From CADEDH01 sp041394285 (GTDB taxonomy: Bacteria > Actinomycetota > Acidimicrobiia > Acidimicrobiales > SZUA-35): a stretch of 64,000 nt of DNA. Positions 18,403-25,962 of the stretch are shown one piece after another. Position numbers and translations under genes: made by a program. Position 1 is the stretch's first letter. Every line of letters starts with the position of its first letter. The notes under the pieces are model-generated. The model was not told where the DNA came from, did no database searches, and worked only from the letters and a program-made list of their open reading frames with translations. The DNA lies in contig JAWKIL010000003.1 of assembly GCA_041394285.1 (NCBI GenBank), positions 367,915 through 431,914 of the forward strand. The letters run 5' to 3'.

Positions 18403-19758
18403 CTAGCCACCGCTCACCAGACGCTGAGCCGCTTCGACCAGCCGGTCGCAGCACTGCTCGGCCACCTGGGGATCGACGTGCTCAACCATAACCCTCAACA
18501 GGGGCTCGGTCCCCGACGCCCGCACCAGCACCCGGCCGTCGGTGCCGAGGGTGTCGGTGACGGCGCCGATCTCCCCCTCCAGCGCTTCCACCAGGTGTTC
18601 GTCCCGGTGGGGAAGCCGCACATTGCGCAGGATCTGGGGGACCGTGGTCATCGATTCCGCCGCCAGCTTCGACAGGGGCTGGGTGGATCGACTTACGGCG
18701 TCGAGCAGCTGCACCGCGCTCAGCACCCCGTCTCCCGTGGTGGCCAGATCGCGGGTGATCACGTGACCCGACTGCTCGCCCCCGAGGGAGTACCCGCCCT
18801 CGTCGAGGGCCTGGAGCACATAGCGGTCTCCCACCGAGGTGGACACCACCCGGATGCCGGCCCGCTGCATGGCCAGGTGGAAGCCGAGGTTCGTCATCAC
18901 CGTGACCACCACCGTGTTCCCGGCCAGCAGGCCCCGGGCCGCCCGGTCCAGAGCGAGGATGGCCAGCATGCGGTCGCCGTCGACCACGTCGCCCGTCTCG
19001 TCGACGGCGATCAACCGGTCGGCGTCGCCGTCGAAGGCCACGCCCAGGTCGGCCCGGGCCGTCACCACGGCCTCGGCCAGCGGGCCGGGGGCGGTGGATC
19101 CCACCCCGTCGTTGATGTTCACACCGTCGGGATCGGCCCCGATCACGGTGACCTCGGCCCCGAGGCGGCGCAGCACCCGGGGGCCCAGCTCGTGGGCCGC
19201 ACCGTGGGCGCAGTCGACCACCAGCCGCAGACCGTCGAGGCGGCGGGGCGCGATCGAGACGCACACCGCGTCCACCCAGCCGTCGATGTCGTCCGACGAG
19301 CCCGGGGCCAGCGAGCCCACACCGGCCCCCACCGGAGCGGCGGCGGCCGGCGACGGCCCCGACGCCAGCAGCTCCAGGTAGCGGCCCTGGATACGGGCCT
19401 CGATCTCGTCGGCCAGCTTCAGCCCGCCGGGGGCGAACAGCTTGATGCCGTTGTCGGCGTAGGGGTTGTGGGAGGCCGAGATCATGGCGCCCGGCACCGA
19501 GCTGCGGGCCGCCACCCAGGCGACGGTGGGCGTGGGGACCACGCCCAGCAGCTCCACGTCGGCCCCGGCGGCACAGATGCCGGCGCTCAGCGCCGCTTCC
19601 AGCATCGGACCGGAGCGGCGGGTGTCACGGCCGAGCACGAATCGGGGGGCACCGAAGACCTCCGCCGCCGCCCGCCCGAGCGCTACCGCCACCTCGGGGG
19701 TGAGTTCCTGGTTGGCCAACCCCCGCACACCGTCGGTTCCGAACCGGGGGGCTCGCAC
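18403..19758 (-). CDS. glmM: Phosphoglucosamine mutase
   Basis: Converts glucosamine-6-phosphate to glucosamine-1-phosphate for UDP-GlcNAc and cell wall synthesis. The 451-residue protein has the normal length. Landmarks: FGTDGVRGLAN at the N-terminus, the phosphoserine loop MISASHNPYADNGIKLF near residue 95, the metal-binding DGDADR, and GEQSGHVI. GTG 19758 was chosen because it gives VRAPRFGTDG and lies 13 bases after the rpsI stop. Downstream lies the GlmS-like gene. Confidence 0.96.
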   Translation of the reverse strand: MRAPRFGTDGVRGLANQELTPEVAVALGRAAAEVFGAPRFVLGRDTRRSGPMLEAALSAGICAAGADVELLGVVPTPTVAWVAARSSVPGAMISASHNPYADNGIKLFAPGGLKLADEIEARIQGRYLELLASGPSPAAAAPVGAGVGSLAPGSSDDIDGWVDAVCVSIAPRRLDGLRLVVDCAHGAAHELGPRVLRRLGAEVTVIGADPDGVNINDGVGSTAPGPLAEAVVTARADLGVAFDGDADRLIAVDETGDVVDGDRMLAILALDRAARGLLAGNTVVVTVMTNLGFHLAMQRAGIRVVSTSVGDRYVLQALDEGGYSLGGEQSGHVITRDLATTGDGVLSAVQLLDAVSRSTQPLSKLAAESMTTVPQILRNVRLPHRDEHLVEALEGEIGAVTDTLGTDGRVLVRASGTEPLLRVMVEHVDPQVAEQCCDRLVEAAQRLVSGG

Positions 19759-19771
19759 AGCTACCGCAAGC

Positions 19772-20161
19772 TCAGCGCTTGGAGTACTGGGGCGCCTTGC
19801 GGGCCTTCTTGAGGCCGTACTTCTTCGATTCCTTCTTGCGGGGATCGCGGGTGAGCAGCCCGGCAGCCTTGATGGCGGGGCGGGTCTCCTCCTCGATCTC
19901 CACCAGGGCCCGGCTGATGCCGAGGCGGAAGGCGCCGGCCTGGCCCGACAGGCCACCGCCGTCGAGCGTGACGCTGATGTCGTAGCTCTCCTCGGCGCTG
20001 GCCAGACGGAGCGGCTCGGTGATCATCATGCGGTGCACGGCCGAGGGGAAGTAGTCCTCGAAGGCGCGACCGTTGGCCGTGATGGTGCCGCTACCGGCGG
20101 ACACCCGGACCCGGGCGATGGCCTGCTTGCGACGGCCGGTGGCTTGCACAGCGGTGGGCAT
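19772..20161 (-). CDS. rpsI: 30S ribosomal protein S9
   Basis: Small-subunit head protein of 129 residues. It opens with TGRRKQAIARVRVSAGSG and ends with the basic KARKAPQYSKR tail that reaches toward the P-site tRNA. It lies 11 bases after rplM, the usual L13-S9 pair. Confidence 0.98.
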   Translation of the reverse strand: MPTAVQATGRRKQAIARVRVSAGSGTITANGRAFEDYFPSAVHRMMITEPLRLASAEESYDISVTLDGGGLSGQAGAFRLGISRALVEIEEETRPAIKAAGLLTRDPRKKESKKYGLKKARKAPQYSKR

Positions 20162-20172
20162 CGGAACGTCTC

Positions 20173-20622
20173 TCAGCTTTCTCGGCGGGCGCCGGCGATC
20201 ACGAGCGGGGCGGGCTGCTGGGCGGCATGGGGATGCGTGGGCCCGGCGTAGACCTTCAGCTTGCGGGCCTGGGCCCGGCCGAGGCGGTTGTGGGGCAACA
20301 TGCCCACGATCGAGTTCTTCACCGTCTCGGCCGGCTTGCGGCCGAGGGCGTCGCCGTAGCGACGGCTGCGGAGGCCACCGGGGTACCCCGAGTGGTGGTG
20401 CACCATCTTGGTCTTGGCCTTGTCGGCCGTGAGCACCACCTTGTCGGCGTTGACCACGATCACGAAGTCGCCCATGTCCATGTGAGGGGCGAACGTGGGC
20501 TTGTGCTTGCCCCGCAGCACCCGGGCGATCTCGGTGGCCATGCGGCCGAGGGTCAGGCCCTCGGCGTCGACGACGTACCAGTCGCGCTGTGCTTCAGATG
20601 CTTTGGGGGAATACGTCTTCAC
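20173..20622 (-). CDS. rplM: 50S ribosomal protein L13
   Basis: Early-assembly large-subunit protein of 149 residues. Motifs: DWYVVDAEGLTLGRMAT, GDFVIVVNADKVVLT, and GMLPHNRLGRAQARKLKVYAG. GTG 20622 (giving VKTYSPKAS) is the likely start. It is followed by rpsI, and probably glmM and the GlmS-like gene are read from the same promoter. Confidence 0.97.
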   Translation of the reverse strand: MKTYSPKASEAQRDWYVVDAEGLTLGRMATEIARVLRGKHKPTFAPHMDMGDFVIVVNADKVVLTADKAKTKMVHHHSGYPGGLRSRRYGDALGRKPAETVKNSIVGMLPHNRLGRAQARKLKVYAGPTHPHAAQQPAPLVIAGARRES

Positions 20623-21009
20623 GGCGAAACCTTCGAGAGCGTGCGAACGAGAGCGTGCAAAAAGCCGACGCTTCAGCATAGGGCGCCCTCGCACGTGTCC
20701 CACCCTGTGGTCCGGGGGCTGGCTCTACTGTTCGGGGGCTGCGCCCCCGCCGCTCGGCTGGCGCCTCGCTCCCCCATCTCCGTCGGGGCCCCCAACCCCA
20801 CCGTAGGGCTGCGCCCCCGCCGCTCGGCTGACGCCTCACTCCCCCATCTCCGTCGGGGCCCCCAACCCCACCGGAGGGCTGCGCCCCCACCGCTCGGCTG
20901 ACGCCTCACTCCCCCATCTCCGTCGGGCCCCCCAACCCCACCGGAGGGCTGCGCCCCGGCTGGCGCCAGCCGGTTCACATGGCCGGGTTCCGGGGCGGAA
21001 ACTACGATC
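20623..21009. other. Divergent intergenic region between rplM and a CoA transferase
   Basis: 387 bases without a convincing gene. It holds about 100 bases next to rplM, where the rplM promoter should lie, and then a 70-bp tandem repeat. Open frames here come only from base composition. Confidence 0.7.
20736..20945. repeat. 70-bp tandem repeat, three units
   Basis: Units begin at 20736, 20806 and 20876, with the next boundary at 20946. Each starts GGGCTGCGCCCCC and contains CTCCCCCATCTCCGTCGGGG. Near-identical copies with an exact 70-bp period, in the divergent rplM promoter region. Confidence 0.95.
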
Positions 21010-22215
21010 GTGACGGTGAACGGCCCCGTAGACGACAAGCCGCTGTCGCACCTGCGGGTGCTCGACCTCACGCTGGCCCGGGCCGGGCCCACCTGCGTAC
21101 GCCAGCTGGCCGACTGGGGCGCCGACGTGGTGCGCATCGAGCCGCCGTCGCGAGACGGCGACCCGTTCGGCGGCGACGTGCGCCACGGGTCGGACTTCCA
21201 GAACCTGCACCGCAACAAGCGGGCAGTGACGCTGGACCTCAAGTCCGAGCGGGGCAAGGAGCTGTTCTTCCGGCTGGTGGCCGAGGCCGACGTCGTGGTG
21301 GAGAACATGCGGTCAGACGTCAAGCACCGCCTGGGGGTGGACTACGAAGCCTGCTCGGCCGTCAACCCCCGCATCGTCTACGGCTCGATCAGCGGCTTCG
21401 GCCAGGACGGCCCCTACGGGCCCCGGGCCGGGGTGGACCAGATCGCCCAGGGGCTGGGCGGGCTCATGTCGGTCACCGGGCTGCCGGGCCAGGGCCCGGT
21501 GCGGGTGGGGGTGCCGATCGCCGACCTTTCGGCCGGGATGTACCTGGCCATCGGCGTGCTGGTGGCGATCGTGGAGCGGGACCGGCCCGGCGGCTCGGGC
21601 CGGGGCCAGTGGGTGCACACCTCCCTGCTCGAAGCGCAGATCGCCATGCTCGACTTCCAGGCCACCCGGTGGACGATGGACGGCGAGGTGCCGCCCCAGG
21701 CCGGCAACCACCACCCCACCGGCATCCCCATGGGCACCTTCCCCTCGGCCGACGGGCTGGTGAACATCGCCGCCCCCAGCGGGGCCAAGTGGCGCGACTT
21801 CTGCCGCCTGATCGGGGCCGAGCACCTGCTGGAGCACCCCGACTACTCGTCGGCCAAGGGCCGCTCGGCCCACCGCGACCAGCTCAACACCGAGGTGGCC
21901 ACGTACACGGCCCGCCAGCCCACCGCCCACTGGGAGGAGGTGTTGAACGAGGCCGGCATCCCGTGCGGGCCGGTGCTCTCGATCGATCAGACCTTCGCCG
22001 ACCCCCAGGTGGTCCACCTGGGCCTGGCCCAGCCGGTGCGGCACGCCACGCTGGGCCCGATCGACATCATCCGCAACGCCGTCAACCTCACCCGCACCCC
22101 GAGCCGCCTGGCCCGCCCCGCCCCCGAGCGGGGCGAGCACAACGCCGAGGTGTTGGCCGAGGTGGGCGTCAGCGCCGCCGAGCTCGACGCTCTGGCTGCC
22201 GATGGCGTCATCTGA
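21010..22215 (+). CDS. CaiB/BaiF family III CoA-transferase
   Basis: Moves CoA between acyl groups; 401 residues, standard for the family. N-terminal LRVLDLTLARAGPTCVRQLADWGADVVRIE and the LDLKSERGKELFFRLV segment are typical. The catalytic aspartate is kept in RAGVDQIAQGLGG. Start is GTG. A crotonase-family gene and a VOC protein follow on the same strand, which suggests a small acyl-CoA pathway. The acid used is not predictable. Confidence 0.93.
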   Translation: MTVNGPVDDKPLSHLRVLDLTLARAGPTCVRQLADWGADVVRIEPPSRDGDPFGGDVRHGSDFQNLHRNKRAVTLDLKSERGKELFFRLVAEADVVVENMRSDVKHRLGVDYEACSAVNPRIVYGSISGFGQDGPYGPRAGVDQIAQGLGGLMSVTGLPGQGPVRVGVPIADLSAGMYLAIGVLVAIVERDRPGGSGRGQWVHTSLLEAQIAMLDFQATRWTMDGEVPPQAGNHHPTGIPMGTFPSADGLVNIAAPSGAKWRDFCRLIGAEHLLEHPDYSSAKGRSAHRDQLNTEVATYTARQPTAHWEEVLNEAGIPCGPVLSIDQTFADPQVVHLGLAQPVRHATLGPIDIIRNAVNLTRTPSRLARPAPERGEHNAEVLAEVGVSAAELDALAADGVI

Positions 22216-22286
22216 GTGTGCCCTCCGGGCGCGTGTGCCCGCCCCCCCTTCTCCCGACCCACCCCATCACCTGTGAAAGGCACGGC

Positions 22287-23096
22287 ATGACCGTCACCGA
22301 GTTGGCGTTGGCCACTCCCTATATGAAGGCCGAGATCCGTGACGGGGTCGGCTGGATGACGTTCAACAATCCCGAACGGCGCAACGCCATGAAGATGGAG
22401 ATGAACGAGGCCATCGTCGACATACTCGCCGCCTTCCAGGCCGACGATGCGGTGCGGGTTGTGGTGATGGAGGGCGCCGGTGACAAGGCGTTCGTGTCGG
22501 GCGCCGACATCTCCGAGTTCGAAGCCAACCGGTCCACCCCCGAGGGGCGTGAGCGCTTCGACGCTGTGGCCGCCGCCGCCGGGCGGGCGTTCAAGACCCT
22601 GGAGAAGCCCCTGATTGCCAAGATCCGGGGGTTCTGCATGGGCGGCGGTCTGGCCACCGCCCTCCAGGCCGACATCCGGATCACGGCCGACGACGGCCAG
22701 TTCGCCATCCCCGCTGCCCGACTGGGTCTGGGCTACGGGTTCGCCGGCCTGCAGGTGCTGGTGAGCCTGGTGGGGCCGGCCATGGCCAACGAGATCATGC
22801 TGTCGGCCCGCCGGTTCACGGCGGCCGAGGCGGCGGCGATGGGGCTGGTCAACCGGGTGGTACCGGTGGCCGAGCTCGACGGTGCGGTGGCCGAGCTGGC
22901 GGGCCAGATCGCGGCCAACGCCCCGCTCACGGTCAAGGCGGCCAAGGCCGCCATCGCCGAGGTGGTGAAGGACCCCGAGCGCCGGGATCTCTCCCGGGTG
23001 GAGCACATGATCGAGGCTTGCTTCCAGAGCGAGGACTACATAGAAGGCCGGCGGGCGTTCATGGAGAAGCGCCAGCCCGAGTTCAAGGGGCGCTGA
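22287..23096 (+). CDS. Crotonase-fold protein (enoyl-CoA hydratase/isomerase family)
   Basis: 269-residue crotonase-superfamily protein. It has the oxyanion-hole segments VSGADISEF and RGFCMGGGLATALQAD. The two glutamates that hydrate enoyl-CoA in classical hydratases are both replaced by alanine: GGGLA where GGGCE is usual, and FAIPAARLGLG where FGQPE is usual. It is therefore probably not a plain hydratase; an isomerase, hydrolase or other crotonase reaction is possible. Start ATG 22287 lies 71 bases after the CoA-transferase, and the VOC gene begins two bases after its stop. Confidence 0.85.
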   Translation: MTVTELALATPYMKAEIRDGVGWMTFNNPERRNAMKMEMNEAIVDILAAFQADDAVRVVVMEGAGDKAFVSGADISEFEANRSTPEGRERFDAVAAAAGRAFKTLEKPLIAKIRGFCMGGGLATALQADIRITADDGQFAIPAARLGLGYGFAGLQVLVSLVGPAMANEIMLSARRFTAAEAAAMGLVNRVVPVAELDGAVAELAGQIAANAPLTVKAAKAAIAEVVKDPERRDLSRVEHMIEACFQSEDYIEGRRAFMEKRQPEFKGR

Positions 23097-23098
23097 GG

Positions 23099-23812
23099 AT
23101 GTTCCGTCTACGGCAGGTGGCGCTGGTGGCCACCCATCTCGACCGGGTGGTCGACCAGCTGTGCGAGACCCTCGAGGTGGAGCGCTGCTTCCAGGATCCG
23201 GGCGTGGGCGAGTTCGGGCTCCACAACTGGCTGATGCCCATCGGCGACACGTTCCTCGAGGTGGTGGCCCCCATGCGGGAGGACACCACCGCCGGCCGCT
23301 ACCTCGACCGGCGGGGCGGCGACGGCGGCTACATGACGATCTTCCAGACCGACGACCTGGCGGGGGCCCGTCAGCGCCTCCACGACACGGGCGTGCGGGT
23401 GGTGTGGCGCCACGACGGGCCGAGGATGTGCGGCACCCACCTCCATCCCAAGGACGTGCCGGGGGCCATCATCTCGATCGACTGGGCCGACCCCGCCGAT
23501 CACTGGGAGTGGGCCGGCCCCGAGTGGCGGGACCATGTGCGCACCGGGTTGGTGTCGGAGATCGTGGGGGCCGAGATCCAGTCGTCGGACCCCGAGGGCC
23601 TGGCCGAGCGATGGGGTGAGGTGCTGGGACGTCCGGTCACGTCGTCGGCCCTGTTGCTCGACGACGGGGCCGGCGGGGTCAGCTCGATCCGCTTCGTGCC
23701 CATCGTCGACGGCCGGCCCGAGGGTCTGGGCGGGGTCGACATCCGGGTGGCCGACCGGTCCCGGGCCGGCGAGCGCCACGAGATCTGCGGCACCCGCTTC
23801 TACTTCGTGTGA
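23099..23812 (+). CDS. VOC (glyoxalase-fold) protein
   Basis: 237-residue protein with a vicinal-oxygen-chelate-like N-terminal half: VALVATHLDRVVDQLCETLEV, then HNWLMPIGDTFLEVVAPM and GYMTIFQTDDLAGARQRL. The second half is a weaker repeat of the fold. The start codon immediately follows the crotonase stop, so the two are translationally linked. A role in the same acyl-CoA pathway is likely; the reaction is unknown. Confidence 0.75.
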   Translation: MFRLRQVALVATHLDRVVDQLCETLEVERCFQDPGVGEFGLHNWLMPIGDTFLEVVAPMREDTTAGRYLDRRGGDGGYMTIFQTDDLAGARQRLHDTGVRVVWRHDGPRMCGTHLHPKDVPGAIISIDWADPADHWEWAGPEWRDHVRTGLVSEIVGAEIQSSDPEGLAERWGEVLGRPVTSSALLLDDGAGGVSSIRFVPIVDGRPEGLGGVDIRVADRSRAGERHEICGTRFYFV

Positions 23813-23819
23813 CGAGCCC

Positions 23820-23866
23820 AAATTAGGAGCCTGAGCGGCGCTGAGCGCCGCTCAGGCTCCTAATTT
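23820..23866. repeat. Perfect 47-bp palindrome (family 3)
   Basis: Two perfect 23-base arms around one central base: AAATTAGGAGCCTGAGC... and its exact reverse complement. It lies in the convergent gap between the VOC gene and a CoA-transferase. It could act as a two-way terminator, and it shares its sequence with elements in nnr and at 37538. Confidence 0.95.
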
Positions 23867-23879
23867 CGTCGCCAGCTGG

Positions 23880-25094
23880 CTACTGGCGGGGTGGGCGGTC
23901 GGAGATGACGCCATCGGCCTGGAGGCGGTCGACGTCGGCGTCGCTCAGACCCAGGAGGTCGCTGAGCACCTGGCGGTTGTGCTGGCCCCGGTAGCCGACC
24001 ACGGGCTGGGCGCCGGAGTCGGCCTGACCGAAGCGCCAGGGGCTCTGGGGGATCACCACCTCGTTGCCGCCGCCGATGTCGATGGGGACGAAGGCCTGGC
24101 GCTCGGCCGCCCAGTCGGTGGCGGCCAGCTCGGGCACGGTGCGGACCTCGGCCGCCAGCACCGTCGACACCCCGATGGCCTTCTCCAGCTCGGCGGCGGT
24201 GGCGAACTGGCCCACCCACGCCTGGAGCAGTCCCTCCAGCTCGGCCCGGTGGGCCATGCGGTCCGCCGCGGTGGCGAAGCGGGGATCCGAGCGCCACTCG
24301 TCGTGGCCGGTGGCCTTGACCCAGATGGAGAAGGCGCCGTCGGTGGTGGAGTCGAGCGTGATGTTGACGGCCCGGCCGTTCGACAGCTTGAAGATGGGCG
24401 ACCAGTTCTGCCCGGCCTTGAACCCGGCCTGGGGGTCTTCGCCCAGCAGCTCGGCGCTCGACAGGTCGTTCACCATCAGGGTCGACTCGGCCATCGACAC
24501 CTCCACCGTCTGGCCCTCACCGGTGCGGTCCCGCATGTGCAGGGCGGCCAGCACGGCACCCAGGGCGTGGAGGCCGGCGTAGGTGTCGGAGTGCGACATG
24601 GGGTCGTTGCGGGGCTGGTCCTGCTCGCCTCGGCGGCGGGCCACCATCTCGGTGATCCCGGCCTCGGCGTGGATGGCCGAGGCGTAGGCCCCCTGGTTGG
24701 AGCGGGCGTTGCCGTGGCCCCAGCCACTGATCGAGGCCAGGATGATGCGGGGGTTGCGGCCGCGCAGCACGTCGAAGCCGAGGCCGAGGCGGTCCATGAC
24801 GTCGGGCCGGTAGTTCTCCAGCACGATGTCGGCTTTCTCCACCATCTGGAGGAACAGCTCCTTGGCCTCGGGGTTGGCCAGGTCCATCGAGACGCACTTC
24901 TTTCCCACGTTGTAGTGGACGTAGTACGTCGACATGCCGGCCACCCGGGGCACCATGGCCCGGGTCAGGTCGCCGTCGGGGGGCTCGATCTTGATCACGT
25001 CGGCCCCCAGGTCGGCCAGGAGGCGGGAGCAGATCGGGCCCGACAGGGCGCGGGTGAGGTCGAGCACGACGACATCGGAGAGCGGGCTGTCCAT
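23880..25094 (-). CDS. CaiB/BaiF family CoA-transferase, catalytic Asp missing
   Basis: 404-residue type III CoA-transferase family protein: VVVLDLTRALSGPICSRLLADLGADVIKIEPP at the N-terminus and RTGEGQTVEVSMAESTLM in the middle. At the place where active enzymes have Asp (as FDPIIQA in formyl-CoA transferase) it reads YASAIHAEAG, so the nucleophile appears replaced. It may use another residue or have lost transferase activity. Alone on the minus strand, convergent with the VOC gene; paired palindromic repeats lie upstream. Confidence 0.85.
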   Translation of the reverse strand: MDSPLSDVVVLDLTRALSGPICSRLLADLGADVIKIEPPDGDLTRAMVPRVAGMSTYYVHYNVGKKCVSMDLANPEAKELFLQMVEKADIVLENYRPDVMDRLGLGFDVLRGRNPRIILASISGWGHGNARSNQGAYASAIHAEAGITEMVARRRGEQDQPRNDPMSHSDTYAGLHALGAVLAALHMRDRTGEGQTVEVSMAESTLMVNDLSSAELLGEDPQAGFKAGQNWSPIFKLSNGRAVNITLDSTTDGAFSIWVKATGHDEWRSDPRFATAADRMAHRAELEGLLQAWVGQFATAAELEKAIGVSTVLAAEVRTVPELAATDWAAERQAFVPIDIGGGNEVVIPQSPWRFGQADSGAQPVVGYRGQHNRQVLSDLLGLSDADVDRLQADGVISDRPPRQ

Positions 25095-25117
25095 GGGCCC
25101 CGACGTTAGCCAAGCCC

Positions 25118-25224
25118 GATCTGGTGTCCCCAGCCGTCACCGGTGACCGCCCGGAACATCAGATGATCGACGAGCCGTTCTGGTGCCCCCGGACGTCACC
25201 GGTGACCGCCTGGGACATCAGATC
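25118..25224. repeat. Paired 48-bp palindromic elements (family 1, locus 3)
   Basis: Copies at about 25118-25164 and 25177-25224, start spacing 59 bases. Both have the core CGTCACCGGTGACCGCC and end ACATCAGAT. They sit between the CoA-transferase start and the 3' end of the KamB-like gene. Confidence 0.9.
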
Positions 25225-25242
25225 CCGGGAGGGCGGGTGGGG

Positions 25243-25962
25243 TCAGACGGCGTGGAGCCGGACGACGAGGAGGGCCTCGGGGGAGCCGGAACCGAGGCGG
25301 CGGGCCCAGGAGGTGGCGGGGGCGTCGCCATCGATGCTGGTGGTGACGGCGGCCCCGTCGACGGCCCAGCCGGCCTCGGCCCACCGGGCCGCCAGCTCGC
25401 CGCCGGCGGCCAGGGCGGCGGGGGTGAGCTCGGGCAGGTCGGCCAGCTCCACCGGCACGGGCGGGCGCCAGATGCTGGTGCCGATCACGATCTCCAGCGA
25501 GGCACCGGCCCGGGCCAGGCGGCGCAGGCCAGCGCACACCTCGGGAACGGCGTCCACCACCCCCCGGAGGAGGCCGCCCCACGGCATGAGCACGGTGACG
25601 GCGTCGGCCACCCCGTCGAGCGCCGGCGGGACCGCTTCCACCGCGGCGTTCACCAGCACGAGATTGGGGGCCCCGCCCTTGGCCGGCTTGCGACGGGCCC
25701 GCGACGCCGTGTCGGCCATCCGCTGCCACGCCGGGTCGAGCCCGATGACGAGCGTGTCGGGCTCGGCCCGGGCCAGGCGCCAGGCGGCCCGGGCGTCGCC
25801 GGTGCCCACGTCCACCACCACCCGGGCGGCACCGGCCACCCGGGCCGCCAGCTCGTCGGGCGCCAACCGGCCGAGGGCCTTGCCCTCCACCACCTGTACC
25901 GGCACAGGGCCTGCACGCCCGGTGCCGTCGGGGCCGCCCGTGAACGAGGGGTCAGCACCCAC
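25243..25962 (-). CDS. KamB/NpmA-type 16S rRNA (adenine1408-N1)-methyltransferase
   Basis: SAM-dependent methyltransferase of 239 residues that closely follows KamB. It has VVVDVGTGDARAAWRLAR at about 48-65, then RRKPAKGGAPNLVLVNAAVE at 90-109. LMPWGGLLRGVV at about 125-136 and TSWARRL at 217-223 carry the two tryptophans that in NpmA hold flipped-out A1408. This family gives aminoglycoside resistance in actinomycete producers and some pathogens. GTG 25962 follows GAGGAGG and overlaps the stop of the preceding DUF371 gene, so the genes are coupled. It could serve self-protection or be a housekeeping version; activity is inferred. Confidence 0.88.
   Translation of the reverse strand: MGADPSFTGGPDGTGRAGPVPVQVVEGKALGRLAPDELAARVAGAARVVVDVGTGDARAAWRLARAEPDTLVIGLDPAWQRMADTASRARRKPAKGGAPNLVLVNAAVEAVPPALDGVADAVTVLMPWGGLLRGVVDAVPEVCAGLRRLARAGASLEIVIGTSIWRPPVPVELADLPELTPAALAAGGELAARWAEAGWAVDGAAVTTSIDGDAPATSWARRLGSGSPEALLVVRLHAV

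Noticed and set aside
14091..18491. A 1466-residue open frame on the plus strand
   Set aside because: It is antisense to the GlmS-like gene. Long stop-free frames are expected opposite GC-rich genes, and the translation is rich in Gly/His/Arg with no recognisable domain.
20736..20945. Possible CRISPR array or coding repeat
   Set aside because: Direct 70-bp tandem copies without spacers; frames through it are not protein-like.
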